A DNA stretch of 64,000 nt, from NCBI RefSeq assembly GCF_026151205.1, contig NC_087073.1, positions 8,223,411 to 8,287,410 of the forward strand, given 5' to 3'. The notes under the pieces are model-generated. The model ran no database searches and was not told where the DNA came from. It saw only the letters and a list, made by a program, of their open reading frames with translations. Of this stretch, positions 25,450 through 36,708 are shown in pieces. How positions within the stretch are numbered: the stretch's first letter is position 1; each line of letters opens with the position of its first letter. A program made the position numbers and the translations under genes. This DNA comes from Bolinopsis microptera. Lineage: Eukaryota > Ctenophora > Tentaculata > Lobata > Bolinopsidae.

Positions 25450-27750
25450 CAAACTTCGGGTCAACTGCATGCTTTTTGAAAGTTAACTTCGTGATCAGAT
25501 AAGCTTTATTTCGATTAGAGCCAAGGTTACTTGCAGGCTAACCTGGAGGTTATTTAAGGTTAATTTAAATAGATTAACGATAACTTGTAGTTTTCTTTAA
25601 GAGTTATAACTCGGGGGTCGAGGCTACTTTCTAGGACTCTTCGAGTTAACTTTATGCTTCCTTGTAGTGTTCCTATACTAGCTCTATCTGAAATTAAATG
25701 AAATTGAATACTAAAAAGTAACGAGAGTAAGTCGAGTCGATTATTCCTGGGTACTGCCGGATCATCTCCGGTATTGCATATACAATACAAAGCCTGTCCA
25801 TTTAACAAAAATATTTTTATTTCGAATTATAGATAAAACGTCAGTGAACTTATTTTGTATTGATGGTCACGGTATGAATAAAGGTTCTCAGTATAAGATC
25901 ACTCAATCTAAATACCCATTGGAATCTGTCCGAGCATTACCGAACCACTATTAATCGCGTTTTAAAAGTTGTACAACCAGAAATACTTCTAGCACACCTG
26001 AAGACGATTTACCCATGTATTTCGAAAGGTCCTGCTAAACAAACTTTTCGTATCAATTATATGTTTTAAATAATCCCCCTCCGGACTTCTAGTTAAGTAT
26101 GTACAGTACTCTACACTACAGAGTTCCTAGTGTTTCGAGCAGAAGATCCTGAGAAACCCACTACTGTAATTATCTGTGATCTCGACCGCCAATTCTAAAT
26201 GTTGGCACGTACATTTTACATTGATTGATAGTGATACGAAATTTTGTGGCCTGAAATATTTGAAAATCTTAACGATTATCATGTTTGTATTCAAATTATT
26301 TGTTGCATAGTACAGTGTTGAAAGTATTTTAATACTTTTAAAAAACTCTTTCGTGTACACACCCCTCTCCGTGAAATGACGATTTTAAGCTAAATTTCCA
26401 TGTGTAATGTAACTTCATTCATTTGTACAACTATAATCAAGCTAAGACATGTAAAATACTAGCAAAAATGTCCCCTCAGAACTTCTGCACGATCGGTAAT
26501 ATTTAAAATTACCAGTCAGACCGGTAGAAACTTGGTCGGTACCTCGGACCTCCCTCATTTTACAGTTAATCAACTGAGCAGTACTTTCGCACGCATAAAT
26601 TGTAAGCGTGGTGTGATGCTGTTCGCGTTGCTTAGTAACATTCCTGAAAATCTCCATTATTGTAAATGTACTATTTGAGCTCTTCATTGAGAAATGAGAT
26701 ACAACTTATGTTTTTAGTCCGGGTTTGGTACGACTATTTCCCGGTTAGATCTATGATAATATATCCAAAGGAGTAATACACTTGTAGTTTAATCTCCAAT
26801 CTTGGCCTGAAGGTTGGAGAAAATAGTGATCTGCTTGTCAGTCAGCAGTAAGCAGGTACCTTCCGTGTTCTTTTTGCTTCTTGTGCAATTGTCCTTAATA
26901 CATTTATTGAGTCGTTTCTAATCAACACCGGCATTATTCACAACGCATACTGCAAGTCACTCGCAAGCAATTTACTGATTTCAGATAATGGACATATTAA
27001 TACTTATATTATTATATTTATGTTTATTGTAGCTCAAATTTTGGGTATAACTATTGTAATCCAGTAAAATAACTCATTCTAAAACGATGTGATATCTAGA
27101 ATAAGTAATATTATAAATTTCTTTGGAATAACGGGAATACCATCTTATAAAATAGCGAAACTTAAAAGATAAACTTCATTTCGATTATAAATCACAATCT
27201 CTACAACATGAAAAAGTTCCCTCCATCCCAATTGTTAAAAGCAGTCCAGAACCCATCCTACGTTTAAATCTTTGAATCTAGCTTCTTGGAAAACCTGAAA
27301 CTTCTCCAAACTTCCATAGCAATGTCTGAGAGTGAAAGTGTGCCGGAATATTTAGGTGTGAACTCGGCTGTTTCTCTGATGATTGAACCAACCCTCTGGT
27401 AGATGCCTAGATTTTCTATGTGATTCCCTGAAATATTTGTATTGTAGGCACAGATTTGCTAAAACTATTGGGAGCTAGTAAATAGCAGCTACATCTCTTA
27501 TAATATAATTTTAACTATCGAATCCCAATTTATTCAAAAGTCTAGCTATCTTCTAATCTCTCTAGACAGCAGTCACTTGTCTAATGTCTACCAAACCTTT
27601 ATAATCGTTTACAATAACAGAGTTGTGAAGTCGGAGTGTTTTATTCCTATTGGATGAGCCTTGCACCTCGGTTTGTTGATATATACCTGGGTTAAGATAA
27701 TTAAACTTCTATTAAATCTATCAGAGTTGTTCAATGTACACACCTTGCCA
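25450..27750. other. Intergenic, nothing recognised
   Basis: AT-rich, with only short chance frames (largest about 80 codons, minus strand) that show no domain. No element ends, tRNA-like boxes or tandem arrays were found by eye. Confidence 0.5.
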
Positions 27751-27752
27751 AC

Positions 27753-29288
27753 TTATTCAACAATGAGTGGTGTCGTGTACTCGGAATGCTTGACTCCAAC
27801 GTTAAAGCCAGGTGCTCTTGGTTTATGTATGGTGACCTGAAAAGAAGAAAGTGTTCTGATCATCACCGAGTGTTCGAGTGATACAGTTTCAATGATCAAC
27901 TTTTGCAAGTAAGATATTAAAGATTCGACACGCTTCTAATATATGATCGTGAAATAATGAAGCATGACCTAATTCTTTAGTAAGAATCATTAGACTTAAT
28001 TCTTCAGTAAGAAACATTATTTTGCATTACGTATTTTTATACGAAAGAAATAATTTAACAGAAATGTACCTTTTCAGGGCTGTAAGCTCCAGGACCGGGT
28101 TTCAAGGTTGGGTCACCAGGAATGTATGTCCTCGTGGCTAAGGAAGGAATTGGGGCCTTGACTCGGTTCACATTGTCATCGTGTGTAGCGTAGTTGTTTG
28201 GTCCAGGGGTTCCGGCAAGATCCTCATCATATCCTCCCTTTTTGGGCTTGCTGTTGAATCCGAATGCTCGGCTTGCTCTCATGTTGCTGGTTGTCAACTA
28301 CAAAAATATGTAAGTTAAAATATGTAGGTATTGATTTCACGACTAAGGTAGATTTATTCAATTGAATTTGGTTTTAAAGCAAAATCTAATACCAGATTTT
28401 GCCTCAATTATGATAATGAAAAATGTACATAACATTTTTTTTCCGACTTTTACCAATCGAATTTTAGTTTTACCGATATCTCGATCATTTGACGTAAAAA
28501 TCGAATGAAACTGTTTGCTCATTTTAAGTTACAGATGTTTATTTAGACATATAATTTAAATCTTATCAGTAAGATATTAGAAAGTTTTCAGGACTTAGCC
28601 ATTCCGTGACTTGCTCTGGGGCTCCGCCAAGTTGGAACACCTTGTATAATGTTTTTACGCCATAAGAGTGCCGAACTAATGTAAGACTTGCCTTGCTTCC
28701 CATGGTGACGGGCAGAGAGTACTGACTGGGTGCTGGAACTTGGTCCCTCTTCCTGTATCTTGTTCGCATTCCCATTGAGAAGGCAGACGATCTTCGCTCA
28801 CCTGGAACGTTGCACTTCTCTACCTGATAATTTATTTCATTAATTTTCAGTAATTTGAATCGTGTTACTAACTAGCAGTATTTAATGTTATTGTTAGTTG
28901 ATGGCGTGAACTTGACTTAAAAACCTCCGTGGCAAACGCCCAAGTTTTAGTAGATCCAGCTCATTCGGTTAATAGGTCGGACTAGTTTCATAACTACCTG
29001 ATAAGAGCCAGGTCCAGGGGTGTTGAAGGGGATGGGGTCTCTCTGTCGACTGGCCAGACTGAACTGAGGGTTCCTCACCGGTCCTTTAGTTGTCATCACG
29101 TCGGCAACACCGTACTTGGGACCGGGAGAATCGTCGATCTTAGAGATGTCTTTATCTATTTTCTTGCCGAAACTGTGTGAAGGAGCTGCCTTCCTTGTGG
29201 GAGCCATGTTAGGGGCATATTTACCGGATCCTGGACCTCGGTCTTCAGCTGCTATTCTTGGTCGTGTGGCGCCGCCTCCGTCTGCCAT
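27753..29288 (-). CDS. ODF3: Outer dense fiber protein 3-like (CIMAP1) with STPGR repeats
   Basis: Ciliary or sperm-tail microtubule-associated protein. Four exons join in phase: 29288-28998, 28823-28692, 28297-28070, 27836-27753, giving 244 residues (human ODF3 254). Proline-glycine repeats are visible: GPGSGKY, SPGPKYGV, TPGPGSYQ, PAPSQYSL, TPGPNNYA, KPGPGAYS. The C-terminus VGVKHSEYTTPLIVE matches the family end. The second intron has a GC donor (AAG|GCAAGT) with a normal TTTTGTAG acceptor; reading through it would instead lengthen exon 2 into non-conserved sequence with a stop. Start MADGGGATRPR is the first ATG in an open frame. Other STPGR proteins have similar repeats, but the end sequence favours the ODF3 branch. 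Confidence 0.92.
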
Positions 29289-29309
29289 TTTCTCTGATGA
29301 TGTGTGGTA

Positions 29310-30690
29310 GATGAATTTTAAGAAACATAAAGGTAAAGCAAAGTTTAAAGCAATTTGGGCAGATGGTGGGTATCTGATTTTTTAGTAATAATACCAATTA
29401 CTACACAACGAAGATGCATCAGCAGCATGCAACAGCTCAAGAGCAGCAGTGTTGATATCGTGTTTGACTTGAAAAGCATGAAGCAAAATGAATACTCCAC
29501 GACAAAGATTGAGAGTGATTAGTTTAAACTTTTGCAACTCTCCTTAGCATGTACTATTTTAAAAGTAATTTAAACTATGCAAGCATGACTGTGATTCCAG
29601 GTTGCTAGGTACTCATTTGCTGATTTAATGTCCAGCGAAACGTGTTCACGGTTTTAAGCAGTGGACTGCACCTCTCTAGCAAAAACGTAGAGTTGTTCGT
29701 TTGCTAGAGAAAATTCTGTCACAACGGGCAACTGGCAAGAATTTGCAGTTAAAATGAGTCGAAGTTTTTACCCTCATCGTTTATAAGCAAATCGTAGCAA
29801 TCGAGCAATTCAAGTAAAAGTGCACGTGACAGTAATTGGAAAGCATTGTTAAGAGTCACGTGACATCTTTTAAAGCTTGTTGAAAAGCTAGTCTTATTCG
29901 CTTTGCCGCACTTCGAATTGAGCTAGCATGCGATTGTCATGGAAATTATTGCCAGACAATGCTCTAGCAATCGAGAAATCGCGAGTAGATAAATCATGTG
30001 TATATTATGTAACGGTAGCACTCGGCCAATCAGAAAGAAAGTGTCACAGTTGTACAACATGTAACTTTTGCTTAATCAATTGTAATCGAAAATTGAGCGA
30101 AACTCTTTTGTCATCGTCAAGGATAAAGAAATATTGAAACAAACGTAAATTGCAGGATGCATTGAATTTGATGTGTAAAAATAAAACTCATATCCAATTC
30201 TCGACTGAAGTTTAGAAAGAAACAGACGAAGCTAAACAAAATTTAAAACTAAAGGTACTAAAAAGACATGATCCATAATTTAACTTTATTTTTAATAAAA
30301 ATAGTTCAATAATATGTTTCAACACGTAGTGATAAAACGCAATAAAATAACAAAGTGGTAAATGTTAATCCCATATATTTTCTATATTTCCGTTAATCAA
30401 TGACAATACAGATAGTTTTTTATTATAGTTATTATAGATAGTTTTTCATTGTTTATCAGCAGAGATAAGAAGTCATACTTTTAGGGACTATAGCAACACG
30501 ACTAATTTGAAAACGTCTTCCTGATTAATATCTCATCAGTTTGTTAATCAGCGGTGTTCATTTCTTTAAACGATTCAAATAGATCATTTCAACAGAAAAT
30601 ATACCGTTTCACTAGTTCATTTTACCCATTTTCTTACTTCTTCTGTTGTCCATCAAAAATACGAGATTGAGTTTCGTAAAGTCAGCTCTT
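29310..30690. other. Intergenic, nothing recognised
   Basis: Upstream of the ODF3-like gene and downstream of the first receptor gene. It contains CACGTGACAG and its inverse at 29823 and 29862, relatives of the E-box repeats, and no supportable gene. It may hold the ODF3 promoter. Confidence 0.45.
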
Positions 30691-30692
30691 CA

Positions 30693-31732
30693 TCACTCAC
30701 AAATAAGTCTTTGTCGTCCCTCTTCCCCAGAATTTACTCGAACTTTAGTTTGAGTAAAAAATCTCACGAGGGGGGCTGATATTGTCATAATCCTAGATTT
30801 AAGGAACTCCCTAAAGCTGCTGAGAGTCAGCGTATAGATGTAGAAGTTGGACATCAAATTCAAGGACATAGTTGCATACCCAATCCTAAAGAAGGAAACA
30901 TTCCAGAACTGGGACATCTCCGAGGTGTCCGGTGAGGTGTCCGGTGAGGTGTCCAGTGAGGTATCCTTCACAAAGTAGCTCCCAACATTGTAGATAGCCC
31001 CCGGTAGATTAGCGACAGTGAAGACAGCTACAGTGAGCACCACTGTCATCACCCCCCTCCACTGGAGTCTCCTGGTCCTCTAGCAGCAATCTTCTTAGCT
31101 GTGATGATAATCATGACATTGCTCACCATGATAACTACCAAACCAATGAGGCCTAATAATCCGTTTAAGGTGAAGCAGATCTTTAAGAACCAACTGTCTT
31201 GCGATGAAGAACTGCTGAACACACAGGTGTAGGTCAGGTAGCTGAAGTAGATACCATCTATCTTTGTCAGGGCAGGCAGCGCTGCTAATACGAAGCAGCT
31301 AATGAAGAAGGCGAGCGATGAAATATGAGCGATCTTTGTGGAGAGATTGCCAGCTCTAAATGGATACTTCAGGATCAGTATTTTTGTCAGAGACAGCGCA
31401 ACGATTAGGAAGAGGAAAGTTCCTATAACACTGTAGGTAACACAATACTCTACACGACAGAAGAGTTCACCGAACACCCATATGTTCAGAGCTAGTGAGA
31501 CTGCTTCAGGCAAGACAGTGAAAATCACCAGGATGATATCAGTGAGAGCAATGTACTGAATAAATGCAACCATGACTTTATGAAGATTAATTGCATTGTA
31601 TCTCAAGGATCCTATCAATATTAGAGCATCGCCTATAAGAGATGAGGTGGCTATGGTAGAGGTGTATGCAGTAAGAAGCTGCCTTTCTGTGGGGTCGTGG
31701 ATACCATACAGGGTATAGTTATCATACTTCAT
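30693..31732 (-). pseudogene. Rhodopsin-like GPCR 1, one frameshift
   Basis: Seven-helix receptor read in two frames. 31732-31050 gives helices 1-5: IQYIALTD in helix 2 with the conserved Asp, GELFCRVEY with the helix-3 Cys, and KILILKYPF where DRY is expected. 31085-30693 gives helices 6-7: VMTVVLTVAVFTVANLP, and NFYIY as a variant NPxxY. The frames part in loop 3 near 31050-31085, next to a run of C. A single-base change or a sequencing error at the homopolymer are both possible, so the gene may be intact in life. Loop 3 of the extracellular side contains a 12-bp repeat coding DTSP. Ligand unknown. Confidence 0.8.
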
Positions 31733-32032
31733 TCTAGCTCTAGAATCGTAGAAGAAGCACCAGTGGGGTTACAAAGTGTAAAAGCAAAAGAATAAATCAA
31801 CCTCAGTAAATTGCCTTGGGCAGGACTATATTCGGAATAAGATAGCAAATACGCATGATGAGTAGAAATACAGAATACAGAAAAGTCTGGTGAAAATTTA
31901 CTTTTTGAATAACTTTGTATTAATTTATCTAAACTTTATTCCGTAGAAAGTCAACGGTAGTTCTGAGGTTAAATGGCGGCTTCTGAGTCCACAGAAAAAT
32001 GCTATAACGAGATTAGATTCTATTGAAACAGC
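31733..32032. other. Spacer between receptor genes
   Basis: 300 bp without any supportable feature; presumably the 3' end of GPCR 2 and promoter of GPCR 1. Confidence 0.4.
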
Positions 32033-33148
32033 CTACATCTCAGTTTCATTGACTTGTCTCCTCGTTAGAGTTGCCACTATTTCAATGACCTCTTGTTGTC
32101 TCTTGGTTTGAGTGGCGTCAGTTAACGATACGCTGATAGTTTGAGCAATTTCAATTCGGGCTATTATTCTCTGGGTTATGAAACACGCACATATCGTACT
32201 GAACTTTGATTTGACGAAATTCCGGAAGCTTGTCAAGGAAATTATGTAAATGAATACGTTTGCAATGGTGTTTAAATATGGAATACAATTACAAAACATT
32301 CCCGTGTATACACTAATTTCACCGGCATCCACAAAAACGCCGTGATACCCTAAAAGGGGTAAAAAACTCACACAATAGACTACTGCGATAAGGATTACGG
32401 TTAAGATTCCCTGAAGATTAACGGATCTCTCATGTCGACGATTCAATCTTACGGCTATTACGATCAGCCAGAGGCCAGAAATTATTACGATGACAGTGCA
32501 AAGGACAGTTACAGCTATGAGTATGACGGCTGACTTAATAAACAATCGTTTAGAAATCATCATTTCACAGCTAAGGAGAAGGAACCAGTACTCAGATCTT
32601 GTGTCTTTTTGCAGAACAAAACTCATTATAAGTGCTCCTGAGAAAGTCCACATGCAACCGCCCAGAATGTGTCCTTGTCGACGAGTCCATCGTGCTCCTT
32701 TGAAGGGAAACAACATCAAAGCCAGTTTGGAACAATTCAAAGCGGTAATCAAAAGAGCGCTTAGACCCACTAGAAACCATCTCGTGTATGCCTGAAATGC
32801 ACAGAATAGTTCACCTAACAACCAACGATCCGTAATGGCCGCCAAGCTAGTAGGGAAAAGAATAATGAGTGTAGTCAAGAGATCCAGAACTGCGATATGT
32901 TGAATAAGTGCAGTTGTAATCTTGTCCAACCTTATTGCTTTCTTTTTAGTCGCTATTAAGATTATAGTACTTCCAATCAGTCCAATCAGTGTGCCGAGAA
33001 GGAAGAACGTAGAGAAAAGTGAACGAGCCAAATCAGGGTTTACATCTTTGTTCAGATGTCTGTGAAAATACATCTTGTATCCCTCAAACAGACTTTCGTT
33101 GTTGGAAGGAGCTGATACATTTACCATTTTTCGTTGCCAAGGGTACAA
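32033..33148 (-). CDS. Rhodopsin-like GPCR 2
   Basis: Single-exon receptor, 371 residues, plasma membrane. Short N-terminus with sites NVS and NES for glycosylation. Seven hydrophobic segments: helix 1 from about residue 38 (LFSTFFLLGTLIGLIG), helix 2 with IAVLD, helix-3 Cys in GELFC paired with a Cys in the second extracellular loop (LLLSCEM), helix 7 ending IANVFIYIISL (NVFIY for NPxxY), and helix 8 SFRNFVKSKF. The DRY motif is replaced by NCSKLALMLFPF, so G-protein coupling may be atypical. It is closely related to GPCR 4 (helices 1-7) and less so to GPCR 1. Ligand class unknown. Confidence 0.9.
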   Translation of the reverse strand: MYPWQRKMVNVSAPSNNESLFEGYKMYFHRHLNKDVNPDLARSLFSTFFLLGTLIGLIGSTIILIATKKKAIRLDKITTALIQHIAVLDLLTTLIILFPTSLAAITDRWLLGELFCAFQAYTRWFLVGLSALLITALNCSKLALMLFPFKGARWTRRQGHILGGCMWTFSGALIMSFVLQKDTRSEYWFLLLSCEMMISKRLFIKSAVILIAVTVLCTVIVIISGLWLIVIAVRLNRRHERSVNLQGILTVILIAVVYCVSFLPLLGYHGVFVDAGEISVYTGMFCNCIPYLNTIANVFIYIISLTSFRNFVKSKFSTICACFITQRIIARIEIAQTISVSLTDATQTKRQQEVIEIVATLTRRQVNETEM

Positions 33149-34431
33149 AATAACGGTAAACAGATTTTTAAACTAATCAATTTATTTCTAAGCTTGCGAC
33201 TTTCGCCTTTGTAATGTGTGTACTGTGTAGTGTGTACACGTATTTCTAGGTTTATGAGCAGGAAATCTAACAAACAAGAAATAATTCTAACAAAATAACG
33301 GCTGATATTCCTCTATGTTTGCGCTGTTTATTTAGTGTTCAACAAAGCTATCGGCTAATGAACTAAAATAAATATGTTAGATCCGAACACAAAGGAGTTC
33401 GCATAGAATTGAAAAAGTAACTGTCTCAAAAACAGCGTATATACTTCTATTCAATAATACGTTTTAATGGATCACAGTAAAATTTATTCATCTGTACTAA
33501 ATTTGTTGATGCGTCATGATAGTGTGTGTGTGATAATGTGTGATAATGTGTGATAATGTGTGTGTCTAGTTCACCAGTTGATTTTAAAGTCGGCTGAGAG
33601 GATGATTAAACAATATTATATTTTCAGCAAACTTTTCAATCGACCGATTAAGAAACATACATTAAAACATGGCTTTTAAAAGCACGAGTTTAAGGATAAA
33701 AATTATAAATATATTGCATTACTTCATTGTCTGACAGTCTATCAGTAATAATAATTATATTATTGCCAAAATAAATCTCGTGAGCTGAGTCTATTCTAAT
33801 AATTTGAATTTTTCTGCCCTCGGTTTTTGACTTATCCAAATAAGAACTTGATTAGTGATGAGATAACGATAACTATATAGATATACCATGCATAAACTCG
33901 CTGCCAATAAAGGACATATATTATGCATATAAATTTCATCGGGTCAGGTTTGAAATTGAGTGTTCCATAAGGCGAGGTATCACACTTTGCTGAGAGGTCT
34001 GTTCCGTGAGTTAGGGAAAGCCCTGCTTTTGGTCCAGCCTACAATGAACCACAATGAACCTCCTATTAGTATTTGTATTTATAATATAGTGTTTACGGAA
34101 CCATCCGGTACACCATCTTTGTGTTACCCATTACTAAGAGATGATCAATTATTACTAATCAGTGAATGTTACTTCGGTTTGTCACGAAACATAATTTTCT
34201 GGCAAATTGGAACTTTAATTTAGTTTTTGGGTTGTGCTTTATTACTAACTAAAAACAAATCACTCTACTAATTGATCATAGAGAGAATATACTTTAAACT
34301 GTTTCGATAGATGCATATAAGGAATGTGTCAAAGATCTAAATATAAAATCTTAGAACTAAAATATCAAGAATTGAAATTAATTTACGTAAGTAGCATTGT
34401 TACATATTATCTTTTTCATCCATTATAAATA
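33149..34431. other. Intergenic; partly duplicated with 39360-39660
   Basis: The stretch 34200-34400 (TTTAATTTAGTTTTTGGGTTG and onwards) matches 39390-39560, so the duplicated unit includes the 3' flank of receptor genes 3 and 4. A short GTGTGATAAT repeat is at 33520-33560. No gene. Confidence 0.55.
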
Positions 34432-34713
34432 CTAGCAGGAACCCGTACAACCCTAAAATGGTGTCAAGACTCAAGAGACTAAATAATTATTACCTATTTA
34501 ATTCGTGTTTTTGACACCACTGAGGGTCAACATTTTGGGCTCTTAAACTCCTATTTCTTGGCCAATTTTTTATTTTTTCACGCTGATTTGGAGGCCATTA
34601 AAGCATTTGACCCAGTCAAAAAAGTTTCAGTTGTATATCTTTTACGGTTTTTTGCGGAAAGTCGCGTTAAAGTTGATGCCCTGTTGTCAGTAAAATGGTA
34701 TAGTAAGATAAGT
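34432..34713 (-). mobile_element. Non-autonomous Helitron, second copy
   Basis: Inverted relative to the copy at 20382-20710, about 280 bp. Its 3' end GGGTTCCTGCTAG abuts a T. The 5' end keeps CTTATCTTACTATA but the next 45 bp of the other copy are missing. It sits just past the stop of receptor pseudogene 3. Confidence 0.8.
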
Positions 34714-34771
34714 GGTTTGCTTGGATTCATCAAAAAGCAAATGGTAGAACAAGAGTTAATTCTCCCTAAAT

Positions 34772-35523
34772 AGTCTACAGCTTAGTTTCGTCAGACTCCT
34801 CTTGTCTCCCTCTTTGAATTTCAACTTGTTTCAATAATAACCTCCTCTTGTATTCTCTTTGGAGCTGCATCAGTTTCATTATTAACATCATCTTGCCCCC
34901 TATTTTGAATTGAAACTGTTTCATTAACCTCTTCCTTTATCCTTTTAAGAGTGGCATCAATTTCAATAACCTCATTTCGTATTCTCTTTTGAGTGGCATC
35001 AATTCGTAATGATTCATTGATGGTTCGAGCATTACTTATTCGGCCTGTTATTGTTTGGGTACTTATGCAGTATGCACGGAAATATCCGCGACAAGAATTT
35101 TGCTTTGACGAAATTCTGGAAGCTTCTCAAGGAAATTGTGTAAATAAATATGTTTGCAATGTTATTTAAATATGGAATACACATACAGAACATGTACGTG
35201 TATCCATATGTAATTGCAAAACCATAAATCATCATAAAGACATATTGTCCTAATAGTGGCACAAAGCTCACACAATAGACACCCGTAATTAAAATGACAG
35301 TTAAGATTCCCTGAAGATTAACAGATCTGCCTTGTCGACGACTCAATCTTACGGCTATTACGATCAGCCAGAGGCCAGACGTCAATACAATAACAGTACA
35401 AAGAATTGTTACAATAAGTATTATGATTGCTGACTTGATAAACAATTTATATGAAATCAATATTTCACAACTCAACAGATGAGCAAGGTATCCAGTGTTA
35501 ATTGTATCTTTTCGGAGAACCAT
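34772..35523 (-). pseudogene. GPCR 3, truncated copy of GPCR 4
   Basis: Holds helices 5-7 and the C-tail (SGLWLIVIAVRLSRRQGRS, IPYLNNIANIFIYTISL, SFQNFVKAKF). It is almost identical to GPCR 4 but begins at the second extracellular loop; helices 1-4 are absent. A small insertion (repeat of ATGC) after FPCI shifts the tail frame; the tail homologous to that of GPCR 4 is still readable in another frame down to about 34772. A recent partial duplicate, not a working receptor. Confidence 0.88.
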
Positions 35524-36705
35524 TTGTCACAAAGCAAAACATGCATTAACCTCCGCAAACACGTGCTCCTTTACAAATTATCACTTGATGGTCGCGCGCG
35601 CATTTTACAATGCTTTTATGTCAAGGTGTATTCTATACCAAGAATCGAGCTAATAAATCGTGTACGTCGCGCATGTATATCTCTTTTCGCTATTATACAT
35701 TTTGATTCGCATTGATATTTGTCGTTTAAGCTTTCGTTAACTTCATGCGATACAAACTTCTCATTTTGTTGTGGGTGCTTGGTGCAACCCGATATTAGTA
35801 ATCCGTTATGTTGTTGTATAAATTATGATGTTATGACTATCATGTTGAACATGATTGCCAATAGATTGATTCATTATATTTAGACGAAATGAACGATACA
35901 TTTTATTATGATTCACATTGTATTAACTACCACAGATTTGATTGGGTGACATCTGTCCGACAGTCGAATTACCGGTTTCGGACAAGAGTCGCTGTCAGAT
36001 AGGAGTCGTTTTTGGCGACATCTGTCCAACTTTCGGATCACATTTGCAATTTCGGCTCACGTTCGTATTTCACAAGCTCACGTGTAATCTTGTGACGTTG
36101 CTCCTACAGTCCTAATATAATGCTGATTTGATCCATTGAGATCTGATCCATCGATACGTGATTGACTATTTGAGGACAGGATCATGCTAGCCGTACACTA
36201 ACAAGCTGTAACAAGCTGCCAATCACATCACAGCCTAAATTACACACAGGAGAGCGGTATGGAGATCAGTTATTTATATAACATTTAAACTATTGTCATC
36301 AAATGAAAATAAACTATGGTAGAGTTCAGCTCAGGTCATATCTCAGTTCAGATCATGTCTCTAATTGGAAAATGGAAATGTGTCGTATTGCAATTAGATC
36401 ACAATTTCGGACAGATGTCTTTTTTTTCTGGTAACATATTGAGTCGGACAAGAGTCGCTGTCGGACAGATGTCCTTTTAACTGCATCATGCATATCACCG
36501 CACAGGCTGCGCTACGGTTGTCCGGTCGTTTAACTTTCGATTCAAATAATTGACAACGGCAACCCCTCCATTTTGTTCTCTGTAACGCCCCAAAGAAATT
36601 TGGTAATTTAACCAATATGAAACGATTGTTAATTGTAATTAATTACGGGCGATGGAAATCTAGCGTCCGCTAACCGGCGCAATTCTTGTTTACTCCTTAA
36701 TATGT
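35524..36705. mobile_element. Spacer with a GACATCTGTCC inverted-repeat element
   Basis: At 35948-35963 GACATCTGTCCGACAG is exactly inverted at 36458-36473, bounding 526 bp. GGACAAGAGTCGCTGTC occurs near both ends in direct orientation (35980 and 36446). The inside has no coding capacity. This looks like a non-autonomous DNA element of unknown family; no clear target duplication. The rest of the spacer is plain. Confidence 0.5.
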
Positions 36706-36708
36706 AAT

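Noticed and set aside
34558-34773. 71-codon plus-strand gene
   Set aside because: Falls inside the inverted Helitron copy.
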